64,000 nt of DNA from Thiobacillus sp. (GCA_024235835.1 JACKLQ010000001.1:310001-374000), one strand, 5' to 3'. Positions 35,563-45,283 are shown, numbered from the stretch's first letter. Notes: a model not told the origin generated them from the sequence alone. Numbers and translations: made by a program.

Positions 35563-36756
35563 CAGAAACGGGCCCAGGGCCTGGGCGATGAGCCTGGGGG
35601 TGTCCCGGCGCAGGCGTGCGCGCTGGAGGGCGAATTCCTCAGTCTGGGCGCGGCGGGCCGCCGCGTCGCCCAGCAGCTTTTCCAGGGCCTGGCTCAGGGC
35701 CTCCGGCGTGGCCTGGTCCTGGATGATTTCCGGCACCAGGTCGCGGCCGGCCAGGACATTGGGCAGGCCGATCCAGGGCTGGAGGGCCTGACGTTTCATG
35801 ATCTGGTAGGTCAGCCAGGGCACCTTGTAGGTGATGACATGGGGGCAGTCCAGCAGCAGGGCTTCCAGGGTGGCGGTGCCGGAGGCGATGAGGGCGCAGT
35901 CCGCGGCCTGCAGGGCGTCATGGGCATGGCCGAAGAGGATGCGCAGGGGCAGGTCGTGGGCCTGGGCCCGGTGCACGGCTTCCTCGAAGGCCCGGCGGGT
36001 TTCCCGGTTCACCAGGGGCACAATGAAGCGCACGCCGGGGCGCGATGCATGCAGTTTGCGGGCGGTCTGGATGTACAGGTCCGCCAGGGCCTTGAGTTCC
36101 CCGGGGCGGCTGCCGGGCAGCAGGGCCACCCATTCGGCGTCCGGGGCCAGGGCCAGGCGCGCCCGGGCAGCCCCTCGGTCGGGTTCCGGCAGCGCATGGG
36201 CGATGGGATGGCCCACATAGGTGGCTGGGATGCCTGCCTGCCGGTAGATATCCTCCTCGAAAGGAAAGATCAGCAGGACATGGTCCACGGCCTTGGCCAC
36301 CTTGCGGATGCGTTTGGGGCGCCAGGCCCACACGGAGGGGCTGACAAAGTGGATGGTGGGGATGCCTGCACGCTTCAGGCGGCGTTCCAGGGCGAGGTTG
36401 AAATCGGGAGCGTCCACGCCGATGAACAGCCTGGGCGGCGTTTTGAGGAGGAGCTGGGCCAGGGTTTTTCGGATGCGCAAGATCTGGCGCAGGCTGCCCA
36501 GGGCCTCCACATAGCCCCGCACGGACAGGGCCTCCATGGGAAAAAGGGAGCGTGCACCGGCAGCCTGCATCTTCGGGCCGGCGATGCCGAGAAAATCGCA
36601 CTTCGCTCCCGCGCTGGCGACGGACCGGATCAGCAGGCTGCCCAGCAGGTCGCCGGAGGCCTCTCCCGCGACGATGGCGATCTGCGGGGGATGAGGGATG
36701 GGGGATAACGGGTGGGGGGGACGGTTCTTCCCCATTTCCCCTTCACCCTTCCCCAT
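35554..36756 (-). CDS. lpxB: Lipid-A-disaccharide synthase
   Basis: 400 residues. It joins UDP-diacylglucosamine and lipid X to make the lipid A disaccharide at the inner membrane. The GT-B glycosyltransferase core starts at IAIVAGEASGD and includes FIGVDAPDFN, IHFVSPSVWAWRP, LLPGSRPGELK, ALIASGTATLEALLL and LPNVLAGR. The ~24 residues before IAIVAGE (MGKGEGEMGKNRPPHPLSPIPHPP) are encoded by heptamer repeat DNA and are absent from standard LpxB. I chose the ATG with GGAG just upstream; ATG at 36735 is also possible. Confidence 0.96.
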   Translation of the reverse strand: MGKGEGEMGKNRPPHPLSPIPHPPQIAIVAGEASGDLLGSLLIRSVASAGAKCDFLGIAGPKMQAAGARSLFPMEALSVRGYVEALGSLRQILRIRKTLAQLLLKTPPRLFIGVDAPDFNLALERRLKRAGIPTIHFVSPSVWAWRPKRIRKVAKAVDHVLLIFPFEEDIYRQAGIPATYVGHPIAHALPEPDRGAARARLALAPDAEWVALLPGSRPGELKALADLYIQTARKLHASRPGVRFIVPLVNRETRRAFEEAVHRAQAHDLPLRILFGHAHDALQAADCALIASGTATLEALLLDCPHVITYKVPWLTYQIMKRQALQPWIGLPNVLAGRDLVPEIIQDQATPEALSQALEKLLGDAAARRAQTEEFALQRARLRRDTPRLIAQALGPFLGG

Positions 36757-36760
36757 TCCC
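36686..36760. repeat. Degenerate heptamer array pair at the lpxA/lpxB junction
   Basis: Left units GGGATGA, GGGATGG, GGGATAA; right units CATTTCC, CCTTCAC, CCTTCCC, CATTCCC. Left and right arms are imperfect inverted copies. The whole array is translated as the LpxB N-terminus. Confidence 0.65.
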
Positions 36761-36768
36761 GACTCCAA

Positions 36769-37545
36769 TCAGCGGACGATGCCGCGACCGGGCTGGGCGA
36801 GGAAGGCCGCCAGGAGGACGAGCTCCGGCGTGGCTTCCGTCTCCCTGGCGATGGCGGCCTGGGCCTCGGCCAGAGTCAGGCCGGATTTGTACAGGGTCTT
36901 GTAGGCGCGCTTGATGGCGCTGATGGCATCCGGGCTGAAGCCCCGCCGCTTGAGGCCTTCGGCGTTGATGCCGTGGGGCTGGGCAGGGGAACCCGCCACC
37001 GTGAAGTAGGGGGGAATGTCCTGACGCACCACGGAGGCGATGCCGGTGATGACGTGGGCGCCCACCCGGCAGAACTGGTGCACGCCCGTGAAGCCCCCCA
37101 GGATGGCGAAGTCGCCTACATGGGCATGGCCCGCCAGGGAGGCATTGTTGGCGAAGATGGTCTGGTCGCCCACCACGCAGTCGTGGGCGATGTGCACGTA
37201 GGCCATGATCCAGTTGTGGCTGCCGATGCGGGTGACGCCCTCGTCCTGCACAGTGCCGGTGTTGAAGGTGCAGAACTCGCGGATGACGTTATGGTCGCCG
37301 ATCTCCAGCCGGGTGGGTTCACCGGCGTACTTCTTGTCCTGGGGTTCCTCCCCCAGGGAAACGAAATGGAAAATGCGATTGCCCTGGCCGATGCGGGTGT
37401 GGCCGGTGAGGACCGCATGGTGGCCGACACGGGTGCCCGCGCCGATTTCCACATGGGGACCGATGACGCTGAAGGCGCCGATCTTCACATCCTTGTCCAG
37501 GCGGGCGGCCGGGTCTACCAGGGCAGTGGGATGAATGCTCGCCAT
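36769..37545 (-). CDS. lpxA: UDP-N-acetylglucosamine acyltransferase
   Basis: 258 residues, near the usual length. First step of lipid A synthesis, moving a hydroxyacyl chain from ACP to UDP-GlcNAc. Left-handed beta helix of hexapeptide repeats (IHPTALVDPAARLDKDVKIG at the start, ANNASLAGHAHVGDFAILGG in the catalytic region including the catalytic His in the AGHAHVG turn), then a C-terminal helical part with GINAEGLKRRGF. Four bases after fabZ, 12 before lpxB. Confidence 0.98.
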   Translation of the reverse strand: MASIHPTALVDPAARLDKDVKIGAFSVIGPHVEIGAGTRVGHHAVLTGHTRIGQGNRIFHFVSLGEEPQDKKYAGEPTRLEIGDHNVIREFCTFNTGTVQDEGVTRIGSHNWIMAYVHIAHDCVVGDQTIFANNASLAGHAHVGDFAILGGFTGVHQFCRVGAHVITGIASVVRQDIPPYFTVAGSPAQPHGINAEGLKRRGFSPDAISAIKRAYKTLYKSGLTLAEAQAAIARETEATPELVLLAAFLAQPGRGIVR

Positions 37546-37549
37546 GGAC

Positions 37550-37996
37550 TCAGTCCAGTTCTTTCAGGGTGCACATGAGTTCCGCTTCGCAGGCCGTCTG
37601 GCCCTCCACAGTGGCCTTGGCGGCAAACTTCCAGATGCCCCGGGTGACCTTGAGGATGGTGGCTTCCATGCGCAACTGGTCGCCGGGCACCACCGGGCGC
37701 TTGAAGCGGGCTCCGTCGATGCCGACGAAATAGATCACGGAATTGGGCCCCACTTCCTTGCCACCGCTCTTGAAGGCCAGCAGGCCCGCAGTCTGGGCCA
37801 GGGCCTCGATCATGAGCACGCCGGGCATCACCGGATGGTTGGGGAAATGCCCGGGAAACTGGGGCTCGTTCATGGTGATGTTCTTGATGGCGACGATGCG
37901 TTCGTTGGGGACGATCTCCAGTACCCTGTCCACCAGCAGGAAGGGATAGCGGTGGGGTAGAAATTTCATGATCTGGGTGATATCCATGCTTTCCAT
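37550..37996 (-). CDS. fabZ: 3-hydroxyacyl-ACP dehydratase
   Basis: 148 residues. Hot-dog fold with the catalytic pair in GHFPNHPVMPGVLMIEALAQ (His and Glu). FLPHRYPFLLVDRV is the standard opening. It dehydrates 3-hydroxyacyl-ACP in fatty acid synthesis and sets the balance with lipid A acylation, which explains its place between lpxD and lpxA. Confidence 0.98.
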   Translation of the reverse strand: MESMDITQIMKFLPHRYPFLLVDRVLEIVPNERIVAIKNITMNEPQFPGHFPNHPVMPGVLMIEALAQTAGLLAFKSGGKEVGPNSVIYFVGIDGARFKRPVVPGDQLRMEATILKVTRGIWKFAAKATVEGQTACEAELMCTLKELD

Positions 37997-38000
37997 CTCG

Positions 38001-39038
38001 TTATTCCTTGTCTTTCAGTGACTTTTCCAAAGCCCGGATGCGCCGGGACAGATGATCCAGGTGGCGCAGGTGGGCGGCGTTTCTTTTCCAGTCGTCGTGA
38101 GCCATGAGGGGCTGCACCGATGTGTAGACGCCGGGTGTGCGGATATCCTTGGCCACGAAGCTGCCGGCCGAGACGGTGACCCGGTCGCAGATCTCGATGT
38201 GGCCGATGATCATGGCGGCGCCGCCGATCTGGCAGTAGGCGCCGATGCGGGTGCTGCCGGCAATGCCGACGCAGGCGGCGATGGCGGTATGCCGGCCGAT
38301 GCGGCAGTTGTGGGCGATCTGGATGAGGTTGTCCAGCTTGGCTCCATCCTCGATCACCGTGTCGTCCAGGGCACCCCGGTCGATGGTGGTGTTGGCTCCC
38401 ACCTCCACGTCGTGGCCGATGACGACGCGCCCCACCTGGGGGACCTTGGACCAGTGGCCACCCTTTTCATCCTTCTCCCAGGCCAGTCCGAACCCGTCGC
38501 CGCCGATGACGCAGCCAGGTTGTAGCACGGCGCGGTCGCCGATCTGGCAGCCGTGCTGCACGGTGGCGCGGGGCTGAAGCAGGCAATGTTCGCCAAGCCT
38601 GGTGTGGGGGCCCACATAGGCCTGGGCACCGATGCTTGATCCGGCGCCGACCACGGCTCCGGAGGCGATGACGGCCGCCGGGCCGACGCGAACACCCTTT
38701 CCCAGAATTGCGTCGGGCGCGACGCTGGCGGAGGGATGAATGCCCGGGGGCAGGCTGGGCTCGGGGTGAAGCAGGTTCAGAGCCCGGGCGAAGGCGGCGT
38801 GTGGATTGGGCACCACCAGACAAGCCCCGTCCAGGGCATCCGCCAGTCCATCCGGCACGATGAGTATCCCAGCCGCCGATGCCTGGGCCAGGGTCAGGTA
38901 TTTCTGGCTGACGATAAAACTGAGTTGGTCCCTGCGCGCGTTTTCCAGGGATGCAGCGCCGACAACGGATGTTTCCGGATCACCCCGGACGGTGCCGCCC
39001 AGTTGGGCCTGGAGTTCGGCCAGGGTCAGGGCAGCCAT
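38001..39038 (-). CDS. lpxD: UDP-3-O-(3-hydroxyacyl)glucosamine N-acyltransferase
   Basis: 345 residues. Third step of lipid A synthesis. N-terminal uridine-binding domain (about 1-95, ending NPHAAFARAL), then a long hexapeptide beta helix (GKGVRVGPAAVIASGAVVGAG..., NTTIDRGALDDTVIEDGAKL, IAHNCRIGRHTAIAACVGIAG with the catalytic His), and a C-terminal helix (LSRRIRALEKSLKDK). I prefer the ATG at 39038 to an upstream TTG. 12 bases follow the skp gene. Confidence 0.97.
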   Translation of the reverse strand: MAALTLAELQAQLGGTVRGDPETSVVGAASLENARRDQLSFIVSQKYLTLAQASAAGILIVPDGLADALDGACLVVPNPHAAFARALNLLHPEPSLPPGIHPSASVAPDAILGKGVRVGPAAVIASGAVVGAGSSIGAQAYVGPHTRLGEHCLLQPRATVQHGCQIGDRAVLQPGCVIGGDGFGLAWEKDEKGGHWSKVPQVGRVVIGHDVEVGANTTIDRGALDDTVIEDGAKLDNLIQIAHNCRIGRHTAIAACVGIAGSTRIGAYCQIGGAAMIIGHIEICDRVTVSAGSFVAKDIRTPGVYTSVQPLMAHDDWKRNAAHLRHLDHLSRRIRALEKSLKDKE

Positions 39039-39050
39039 GGGCAAGAACGA

Positions 39051-39545
39051 TCAGCGGTCCAGAACCTTCAGGACGCGCTCGGTAATGTCCACCTTGGGGC
39101 TGGCGTAGACCACGTTTTCCAGGATGAGGTCGAACCTTTCCTTCTCGGCGATTTCCAGGATCGCCTTGCGGGCCCGTTCCTGCACGCCACCGAATTCCTC
39201 GTTCTTGCGCTGGTTCAGGTCCTCGCGGAATTCCCGCTGCGCATGCTGGATGTCACGGGACAGGTTGGCCAGGTCCTTCTGTTTTTTCGTGCGTTCAGCC
39301 TCGGACATGGTCAGGGCTTCCTTTTCAAGACTGGTCTGGAGGTCCCGGGCCTGCTTGATCAATTTTTGTATGTCCTGCTCCCTGTTCTGGAATTCCTTTT
39401 CCAGTTTTTTCTGGGCTTTCACCGCCAGTTGGGAATCACGAAAGACCCGTTCGGTGTTCACGAAGCCGATCTTGGTGTCCGCTAGGGCATTGCCGAGAAA
39501 GGGCAGGGCAAGCAAAAACAATGTAAGGCGTGCAAGGTGATTCAA
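39051..39545 (-). CDS. skp: Periplasmic chaperone Skp/OmpH
   Basis: 164 residues. The TTG start has AGGAG six bases upstream and gives a good signal peptide, MNHLARLTLFLLALPFLGNALA. The mature protein starts DTKIGFVNTERVFRDS and consists mostly of charged coiled-coil helices (about 45-125), the tentacles of the Skp trimer that carry unfolded outer-membrane proteins. Lies directly after bamA, its functional partner. Confidence 0.95.
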   Translation of the reverse strand: MNHLARLTLFLLALPFLGNALADTKIGFVNTERVFRDSQLAVKAQKKLEKEFQNREQDIQKLIKQARDLQTSLEKEALTMSEAERTKKQKDLANLSRDIQHAQREFREDLNQRKNEEFGGVQERARKAILEIAEKERFDLILENVVYASPKVDITERVLKVLDR

Positions 39546-39559
39546 TGTGGACTCCTGAC

Positions 39560-41941
39560 TCAAAATACGTTGCCAAGCTGGAACTGGAACATCTGTTCCT
39601 TGTCGTCGGTGGCCGAGTTCAGCGGCTGGGCAAGGGAAAGCTTGATGGGACCCATGGGCGAGTACCAGGTGACTGCCGCGCCTACAGAATAGCGCAGTTC
39701 GTCGACAGCGAACGTGCCGTAGCGGCCGAGCCGGTCACCGGGTCCGAACACCTGGCCGATGTCGGCAAAGGCAGACAGACGTATGGACTTGTCATTGCCC
39801 ATGCCGGGGAAGGGGAACAGCAACTCCGCATTTCCCACAACACGGGTTTCACCGCCGATGGAGAAGGAAGTGCCCGCGGCGTTCAGTTGTTTGGGGCCAA
39901 GGGCGCTGGAGTCGAAGCCTCGCACGGAGCCGATGCCTCCGGCGAAGAAATTCCTGAATATCGGCAAGTCTTTGCCGTCCAGGCCACCACCCATGCCTAC
40001 TTCACCATTCAGCAGGAGGCTGACTGAGCGGGATATAGGCTTGAGCCACTGATATTGGTAGTTGAGCTTGTAATACTGGAGGTCTCCGATGGGGCTGCCC
40101 CACTCCGCGAAGACCCTTTGGTATGTCCCTTTGGTGGGAAAGAGCAGGCTGTCCCGGGAGTCACGCGACCAGCCGGCCTCAAGCCGGAGTGTGTCGGTGG
40201 TGACACTGCAGACGGAGGGTATGGCGCACCCCGAGCCATAGGCATTGGCAAAGGTGAAGTACAGGGCGGGGGCATTTGGCGTCAGATCCAGTGTGGTTTC
40301 TTCATATACCGCTCCCAGGTGTACCGTGTCGTATTCCGTTATGGGCAGGCCCACGCGCAGGCCCGCCCCCAGGGTATCGGTGCTGTAGTCCGCCAAGGCA
40401 GAAAGGCTGGAACTGGTGGTGTCCACCTTTTTCTTGTAGAGGTCATAGCCCAGGCTGATGCCGTCCTTGGTGAAATAGGGGTTGGTGAAGGACAGCCCGT
40501 AATGGGTGTTGACACTGCCGCTGTTGAGGTTCAGGGACAACCGGTTGCCCGTGCCGAACAGGTTGTTCTGTGACACCGAGCCCGACAGCACCAAGCCTTC
40601 CGAACTGGAGAAGCCGGCACCCAGGAGCAGGTTGCCGGTGGCCTGTTCTTCCACGTTGATGTTCACATCCACCTGGTCCGTGGCACCGGGCACGGGGGGT
40701 GTTTCCACCGTCACATCCTTGAAGAAGCCCAGGCGGTCCACTCGCTCCCGGGAGCGGTTGATCTTGTCGGCGGCGTACCATCCGCCTTCCAACTGGCGCA
40801 TTTCCCGCCGCACCACTTCGTCCTTGGTGCGGGTGTTGCCCGTGACGTTGACGCGGCGCACATAAACCTTGCGGCCCGGATCCACCATGAACGTGAAGGC
40901 GGCGGTGTGGGCGCCCTGGTCCAGTTCGGGCACGGCGTTCACGTTGGCGAAGGCATAACCGTCGTTGCCCAGGCGGTCGCCGATGTTCTTGGTGGATTCC
41001 GTCAGTTTTTCCCGGGAAAACACGTCCCCCATCTTGAGGGATACCAGTCCCTTCAACTCGTTTTCGGCAACGGGAAGGTTGCCAGCCAGGCGGAAATCCG
41101 AAACGGTGTACTTCTCGCCTTCGCTGATGTTGATGGTGATGTAGATGTCCTTCTTGTCCGGGGTGATGGAAACCTGGGTGGAAGCGATATTGAATTCAAG
41201 ATAGCCCTGGTTCATGTAATGGGAGCGCAGGGTCTCCAGGTCACCTCCCAGCTTTTGCTTGGAGTACTGGTCGTTCTTGGTCCACCAGGACATCATGCCC
41301 GACGTGCCCTGGTTGAAGAGCTTCAATAGGTCCTTCTCCTTGAAGGCCTTGGTGCCGACGATGTTGATGGCCTTGATCTTTGCCACGTCGCCTTCGGTGA
41401 TATCGAAACTTACGGCCACGCGGTTACGTTCCAGGGGCGTGGTGATGGCCTTGACCTGCACCGCGTACATGCCCCGATTGAAATACTGACGCTTGAGTTC
41501 CTGTTCCGCCTTGTCCAGAAGGGAGCGGTCCAGGATGCGGCCTTCCGCCAGGCCCAGATCCTTGAGACCCTTGGCAATGTCTTCCTTCGAGAATTCCTTC
41601 ATGCCGTTGAAGTCGACGCTGGCGATGCCAGGTCGCTCTTCCACCATGACGATGAGTACGTCGTTGGTGACTTCCAGGCGCACGTCCTTGAAAAAACCCG
41701 TGGCGTAGAGGGCCTTGATGGCGCTGGACGCCTTGTCCGCGGTAAGGGTGTCCCCGACCTTGACGGGCAGGTAGCTGAAGACCGTACCGGCTTCGGTGCG
41801 CTGGATACCTTCCACCCGGATGTCCTTGACCGCGAAGGGCTGAAAGGATTGGGCCAGGACTGGCATGGGAGTAAGAATGGCACCCCAGAGGGCAAGAGCG
41901 AGCAGGTTGGGGCGAAAGGCACGCATGATGGGGATGGTCAT
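39560..41941 (-). CDS. bamA: Outer-membrane protein assembly factor BamA
   Basis: 793 residues. Signal peptide ending VLAQS, five POTRA domains (about 35-435; FAVKDIRVEGIQRTEAGTV starts the first), and a 16-strand barrel with the SVRGF motif (about residue 673) and a terminal phenylalanine (FQLGNVF). It inserts beta-barrel proteins into the outer membrane. The ATG at 41941 overlaps the rseP stop (ATGA); a second ATG at 41926 (MRAFRPNLL) would give a more typical signal peptide. Confidence 0.98.
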   Translation of the reverse strand: MTIPIMRAFRPNLLALALWGAILTPMPVLAQSFQPFAVKDIRVEGIQRTEAGTVFSYLPVKVGDTLTADKASSAIKALYATGFFKDVRLEVTNDVLIVMVEERPGIASVDFNGMKEFSKEDIAKGLKDLGLAEGRILDRSLLDKAEQELKRQYFNRGMYAVQVKAITTPLERNRVAVSFDITEGDVAKIKAINIVGTKAFKEKDLLKLFNQGTSGMMSWWTKNDQYSKQKLGGDLETLRSHYMNQGYLEFNIASTQVSITPDKKDIYITINISEGEKYTVSDFRLAGNLPVAENELKGLVSLKMGDVFSREKLTESTKNIGDRLGNDGYAFANVNAVPELDQGAHTAAFTFMVDPGRKVYVRRVNVTGNTRTKDEVVRREMRQLEGGWYAADKINRSRERVDRLGFFKDVTVETPPVPGATDQVDVNINVEEQATGNLLLGAGFSSSEGLVLSGSVSQNNLFGTGNRLSLNLNSGSVNTHYGLSFTNPYFTKDGISLGYDLYKKKVDTTSSSLSALADYSTDTLGAGLRVGLPITEYDTVHLGAVYEETTLDLTPNAPALYFTFANAYGSGCAIPSVCSVTTDTLRLEAGWSRDSRDSLLFPTKGTYQRVFAEWGSPIGDLQYYKLNYQYQWLKPISRSVSLLLNGEVGMGGGLDGKDLPIFRNFFAGGIGSVRGFDSSALGPKQLNAAGTSFSIGGETRVVGNAELLFPFPGMGNDKSIRLSAFADIGQVFGPGDRLGRYGTFAVDELRYSVGAAVTWYSPMGPIKLSLAQPLNSATDDKEQMFQFQLGNVF

Positions 41942-43290
41942 CCGGCGAAAAGTCGTTGTAGGTCGTTATAGAGGGCAAAGAACATGAGCAACGCCAGCAG
42001 TCCCATGCCGATTTTCTGACCGATTTCCTGCACCCTTTCAGATACCGGGCGGCCGGTCAAAAATTCCGCGAAATAATACAGCAAGTGCCCCCCATCCAGT
42101 AACGGCACGGGCAGCAGGTTGAGCACGCCCAGGCTCACACTGACCAGGGCCAGGAAGGCGACGAAGCTTGTCCAACCGCTCTGGGCGGACTGGCCCGCGT
42201 AATCGGCGATGGTGATGGGACCGGAGAGATTTTTCAGGGAAGCTTCGCCCATGACCATGCGACCCAGCATTTCCAGGCTAAAAACGGACAGTTCCCAGGT
42301 GCGCTGGCCGGCCCGTTGCAGTGCCTCCCAGGGACCATAGCGCGCCACGTCCTGATAGGGTGCAAGCAAGGCGGGATCCACCTTGGGGGCCACGCCGATG
42401 CGTCCGGTCCGTGTATTGCCCTCCGCTGTCGCCACGGGCACCACGGGGATATCCAGGGAGTGTGTACCCCTTTCGACGCGCAGCAGCAGGGTCCGGTTGG
42501 GCGCATCACGAACCCTTTCCACCAGGGCCTGCCAATCATCGATGGGCTGGCCATCCACCGCCAGGATCCGATCTCCGTTTTGGAGCCCGGCCTGCTGGGC
42601 AGGGCTGCCGGGCATCAATTCGCCCAGAACGGAGGGCAGGGGAGGGAGGTAATGCACCAGGCCCAGGGCGCGAAGGGGATTTTGTTCCGCTTCTTCATTC
42701 TCCAGGCCGTCCGGGACGATGCGGCGATAGGCGTAGTGCTGCCGGGCGTCGCTGGTCTCCAGGGTGAAGGATTCCTTGCGCAGCGCCCTCTTTAGCACCT
42801 GCCAGTGCAGATCCTGCCAGCTTTGGGTGGCTTCGCCGTTGACCGCCACCACCACTTCGCCCGCATGGATGCCGGATAGGGCTGCGGGAGTGCCGGCCGG
42901 TGGTTCGCCCAGAACGGGCTTGGTGACCGGAATGCCGGACATGAACAGGGCCCAGAACAGCAGGATGGCCAGGAGAAAATTGGCCATGGGGCCCGCGGCG
43001 ACGATGGCGGCCCGGGCGCCCACGCCCTTGCGGTTGAAGGCCTGGTGCAGTTGCTCCGGGGGCACCTCGCCCTCCCGCTCGTCCAGCATTTTCACGTAGC
43101 CGCCCAGGGGAATGGCGGACAGGGCCCATTCCGTATCCCGGCGGTCCGTCCGCCGCGCGATGACCTGGCCGAAGCCCACGGAAAAGCGGAGCACCTTTAC
43201 CCCGGCCAGGCGGGCTACCAGGTAATGGCCGAACTCGTGGAAGACGATGAGTACCGCCAGGGTGAACAGGAAGGCGAGAAGGGTGGTCAT
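41938..43290 (-). CDS. rseP: Site-2 metalloprotease RseP
   Basis: 450 residues. Intramembrane zinc protease: HEFGH with His18, Glu19 and His22, and the third ligand in NLLPVPLLDGG near the C-terminus. Two PDZ domains lie between (about 115-300; VNGEATQSWQDL and VDGQPIDDWQAL). RseP cuts the anti-sigma factor RseA in the envelope stress response, and here it is coupled to bamA, the source of that stress. Confidence 0.97.
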   Translation of the reverse strand: MTTLLAFLFTLAVLIVFHEFGHYLVARLAGVKVLRFSVGFGQVIARRTDRRDTEWALSAIPLGGYVKMLDEREGEVPPEQLHQAFNRKGVGARAAIVAAGPMANFLLAILLFWALFMSGIPVTKPVLGEPPAGTPAALSGIHAGEVVVAVNGEATQSWQDLHWQVLKRALRKESFTLETSDARQHYAYRRIVPDGLENEEAEQNPLRALGLVHYLPPLPSVLGELMPGSPAQQAGLQNGDRILAVDGQPIDDWQALVERVRDAPNRTLLLRVERGTHSLDIPVVPVATAEGNTRTGRIGVAPKVDPALLAPYQDVARYGPWEALQRAGQRTWELSVFSLEMLGRMVMGEASLKNLSGPITIADYAGQSAQSGWTSFVAFLALVSVSLGVLNLLPVPLLDGGHLLYYFAEFLTGRPVSERVQEIGQKIGMGLLALLMFFALYNDLQRLFAG

Positions 43291-43328
43291 GCAGGCATCA
43301 ATCCTTATGGGAGAGCCCGGCTGGGAGT

Positions 43329-44498
43329 CTAGCGTGCGGCAATGCGTTCCCGAGCAACTGCCCTGGCCTCGGTATCCGCGGCCAACAGGTCTTCCAGGCT
43401 GTCAGCTCGCTGGCCGGCGAGGCGGTCCAGCACCTCGGTCAGGATGGCAGCGATGCCCAGGTAGGGCAGGCGGTGATCAAGGAAGGCGGCCACGGCCTCT
43501 TCGTTGGCGGCATTGAGGATGGCCGGGGAGGCGCCACCGGCTTCCAGGGCCTGGTAGGCCAGCTTCAGGCAGGGAAAGCGGGCGTAGTCGGGGTTTTCAA
43601 AGGTGAGAGTGCCGATTTTGGACAGATCCAGCCAGGTCACGCCGGCCTCCACCCTCTCCGGGTAGGCCAGGGAGTGGGCGATGGGGGTACGCATGTCCGG
43701 GTTGGATAACTGGGCCAGCACCGACCCGTCCAGGTATTCCACCATGCTGTGGACGATGCTCTGGGGATGGATCACCACCTCGATCTGCTCTGGCCGGGCG
43801 TTGAACAGCCAGCTGGCCTCGATGACCTCCAGGCCCTTGTTCATCATGGTGGCGGAGTCCACCGAGATCTTCCGGCCCATGACCCAGTTGGGATGGGCCA
43901 CGGCTTGTTCGGGCGTGACGTCCTTGAGGGTCTCCACTGATCGGGTGCGGAATGGGCCGCCGGAGGCGGTGAGGAGGATGCGGCGCACGCCATGGACTGC
44001 CAGGTCGCCGTTGTAATCGGCCGGCATGGACTGGAACACGGCGTTGTGCTCCGAGTCGATGGGCAGTAGGGTGGCGCCGTGGTCAACGACCGCTTCCATG
44101 AAGAAGCGGCCGGCCATGACCAGGGTTTCCTTGTTGGCCAGAAGCACCTGCTTGCCCGCCCTGGCCGCCGCCAGGGCGGGGCGCATGCCGGCGGCGCCCA
44201 CGATGGCCGCCATGACGCTGTCCACCTCGGGCAGGGTGGAGACCTGTTCCAGGGCTTCCACCCCCGCCAGAACCTCCATGTCCAGGTCCCGCAGCATTTC
44301 CCTGAGGGACTGGGCCTTGTCCTCCTCCATCACCACCGCATAGCGGGGGCGGAATCGCCGGCACTGCTCCGCCAGTTTCTCCAGCTGGTTCTGGCCGGTG
44401 AGGGCCACCACCCGGAACTTGTCGGGATGACGGGCCACCACATCCAGGGTGTTGACCCCGATGGTGCCGGTGGCGCCCAGAATGGTCAGGTTCTTCAT
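43329..44498 (-). CDS. dxr: 1-deoxy-D-xylulose-5-phosphate reductoisomerase
   Basis: 389 residues. Second step of the MEP isoprenoid pathway. NADPH loop ILGATGTIGVNTLDVV (family form GSTGSIG, here with Ala and Thr), ANKETLVMAG, LPIDSEHNAVFQ, LTASGGPFR, and NWVMGRKISVDSATMMNKGLEVIEA for the metal and substrate site. The ATG overlaps the cdsA stop by 4 bases. Confidence 0.98.
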   Translation of the reverse strand: MKNLTILGATGTIGVNTLDVVARHPDKFRVVALTGQNQLEKLAEQCRRFRPRYAVVMEEDKAQSLREMLRDLDMEVLAGVEALEQVSTLPEVDSVMAAIVGAAGMRPALAAARAGKQVLLANKETLVMAGRFFMEAVVDHGATLLPIDSEHNAVFQSMPADYNGDLAVHGVRRILLTASGGPFRTRSVETLKDVTPEQAVAHPNWVMGRKISVDSATMMNKGLEVIEASWLFNARPEQIEVVIHPQSIVHSMVEYLDGSVLAQLSNPDMRTPIAHSLAYPERVEAGVTWLDLSKIGTLTFENPDYARFPCLKLAYQALEAGGASPAILNAANEEAVAAFLDHRLPYLGIAAILTEVLDRLAGQRADSLEDLLAADTEARAVARERIAAR

Positions 44499-45277
44499 TG
44501 CATCCACATGTAAAAAAGCGTGGCGGCGGGGAGGGTGGCCGTGAGGCTGTCGATGCGGTCCAGAACACCGCCATGGCCGGGCAGGAGATTGCCGCTGTCC
44601 TTGACGCCGGCCTGGCGCTTGATCCAGCTCTCCATCAGGTCGCCTACCACGGAAAGGAACAGCAAGGCCCAGGCGGCCAGCATGGCAGGCAGCCAGGAGA
44701 CCGGCAGGCCCTCGGGCCAGGCCAAGGCGAGCACCAGAGCATAAACGGAGACACCCACCCAGGCACCCGCGACCCCTTCCCGGGTCTTGCCCGGGCTGAT
44801 GCTGGGGGCCAGTTTGTGCCGCCCAAAGCGACGGCCGCTGAAGTAGGCGGCACTGTCGGCGATGACCACCAGTCCCACCACCGCCAGCAGCAGGCCCGGA
44901 GACTGCCCCCTCAGATCGACGATGGCGACATAGGTGGGCACCAGGACCAGCATGCCCATGGCGAGCAGCAGGGGCCTGGCCCGGAACGTCGTGCCGCGAT
45001 ACAGCAGCCAGGGCGCCATGAGCCAGAAGGACAGGGATAGCAGGTAGGCCCAGGAGCTACCCTGGCCGTACAGGGCCAGCGCGGCACTCGCCAGGGTGAG
45101 CACGCCCGCGTAGATACTTCCCAGGCCCTTTCCCAGTCCGGTGAGGTCCGCCCATTCCAGGGCGCCCAGGAAAAGGGCCAGTCCCATGATGCCCATCCAC
45201 AGGGTGGGGGAGGCGAGGAAAAGGGCGACTAGAAAGCCGGCGATGAGAGGCAGGGCCGTGAGAATGCGGGTGAGCAA
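44495..45277 (-). CDS. cdsA: Phosphatidate cytidylyltransferase
   Basis: 260 residues with about eight membrane helices. The signature SWIKRQAGVKDSGNLLPGHG continuing GGVLDRIDS lies at the C-terminus. It makes CDP-diacylglycerol for phospholipid synthesis. Six bases after uppS. Confidence 0.97.
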   Translation of the reverse strand: MLTRILTALPLIAGFLVALFLASPTLWMGIMGLALFLGALEWADLTGLGKGLGSIYAGVLTLASAALALYGQGSSWAYLLSLSFWLMAPWLLYRGTTFRARPLLLAMGMLVLVPTYVAIVDLRGQSPGLLLAVVGLVVIADSAAYFSGRRFGRHKLAPSISPGKTREGVAGAWVGVSVYALVLALAWPEGLPVSWLPAMLAAWALLFLSVVGDLMESWIKRQAGVKDSGNLLPGHGGVLDRIDSLTATLPAATLFYMWMQ

Positions 45278-45283
45278 GTCGGC

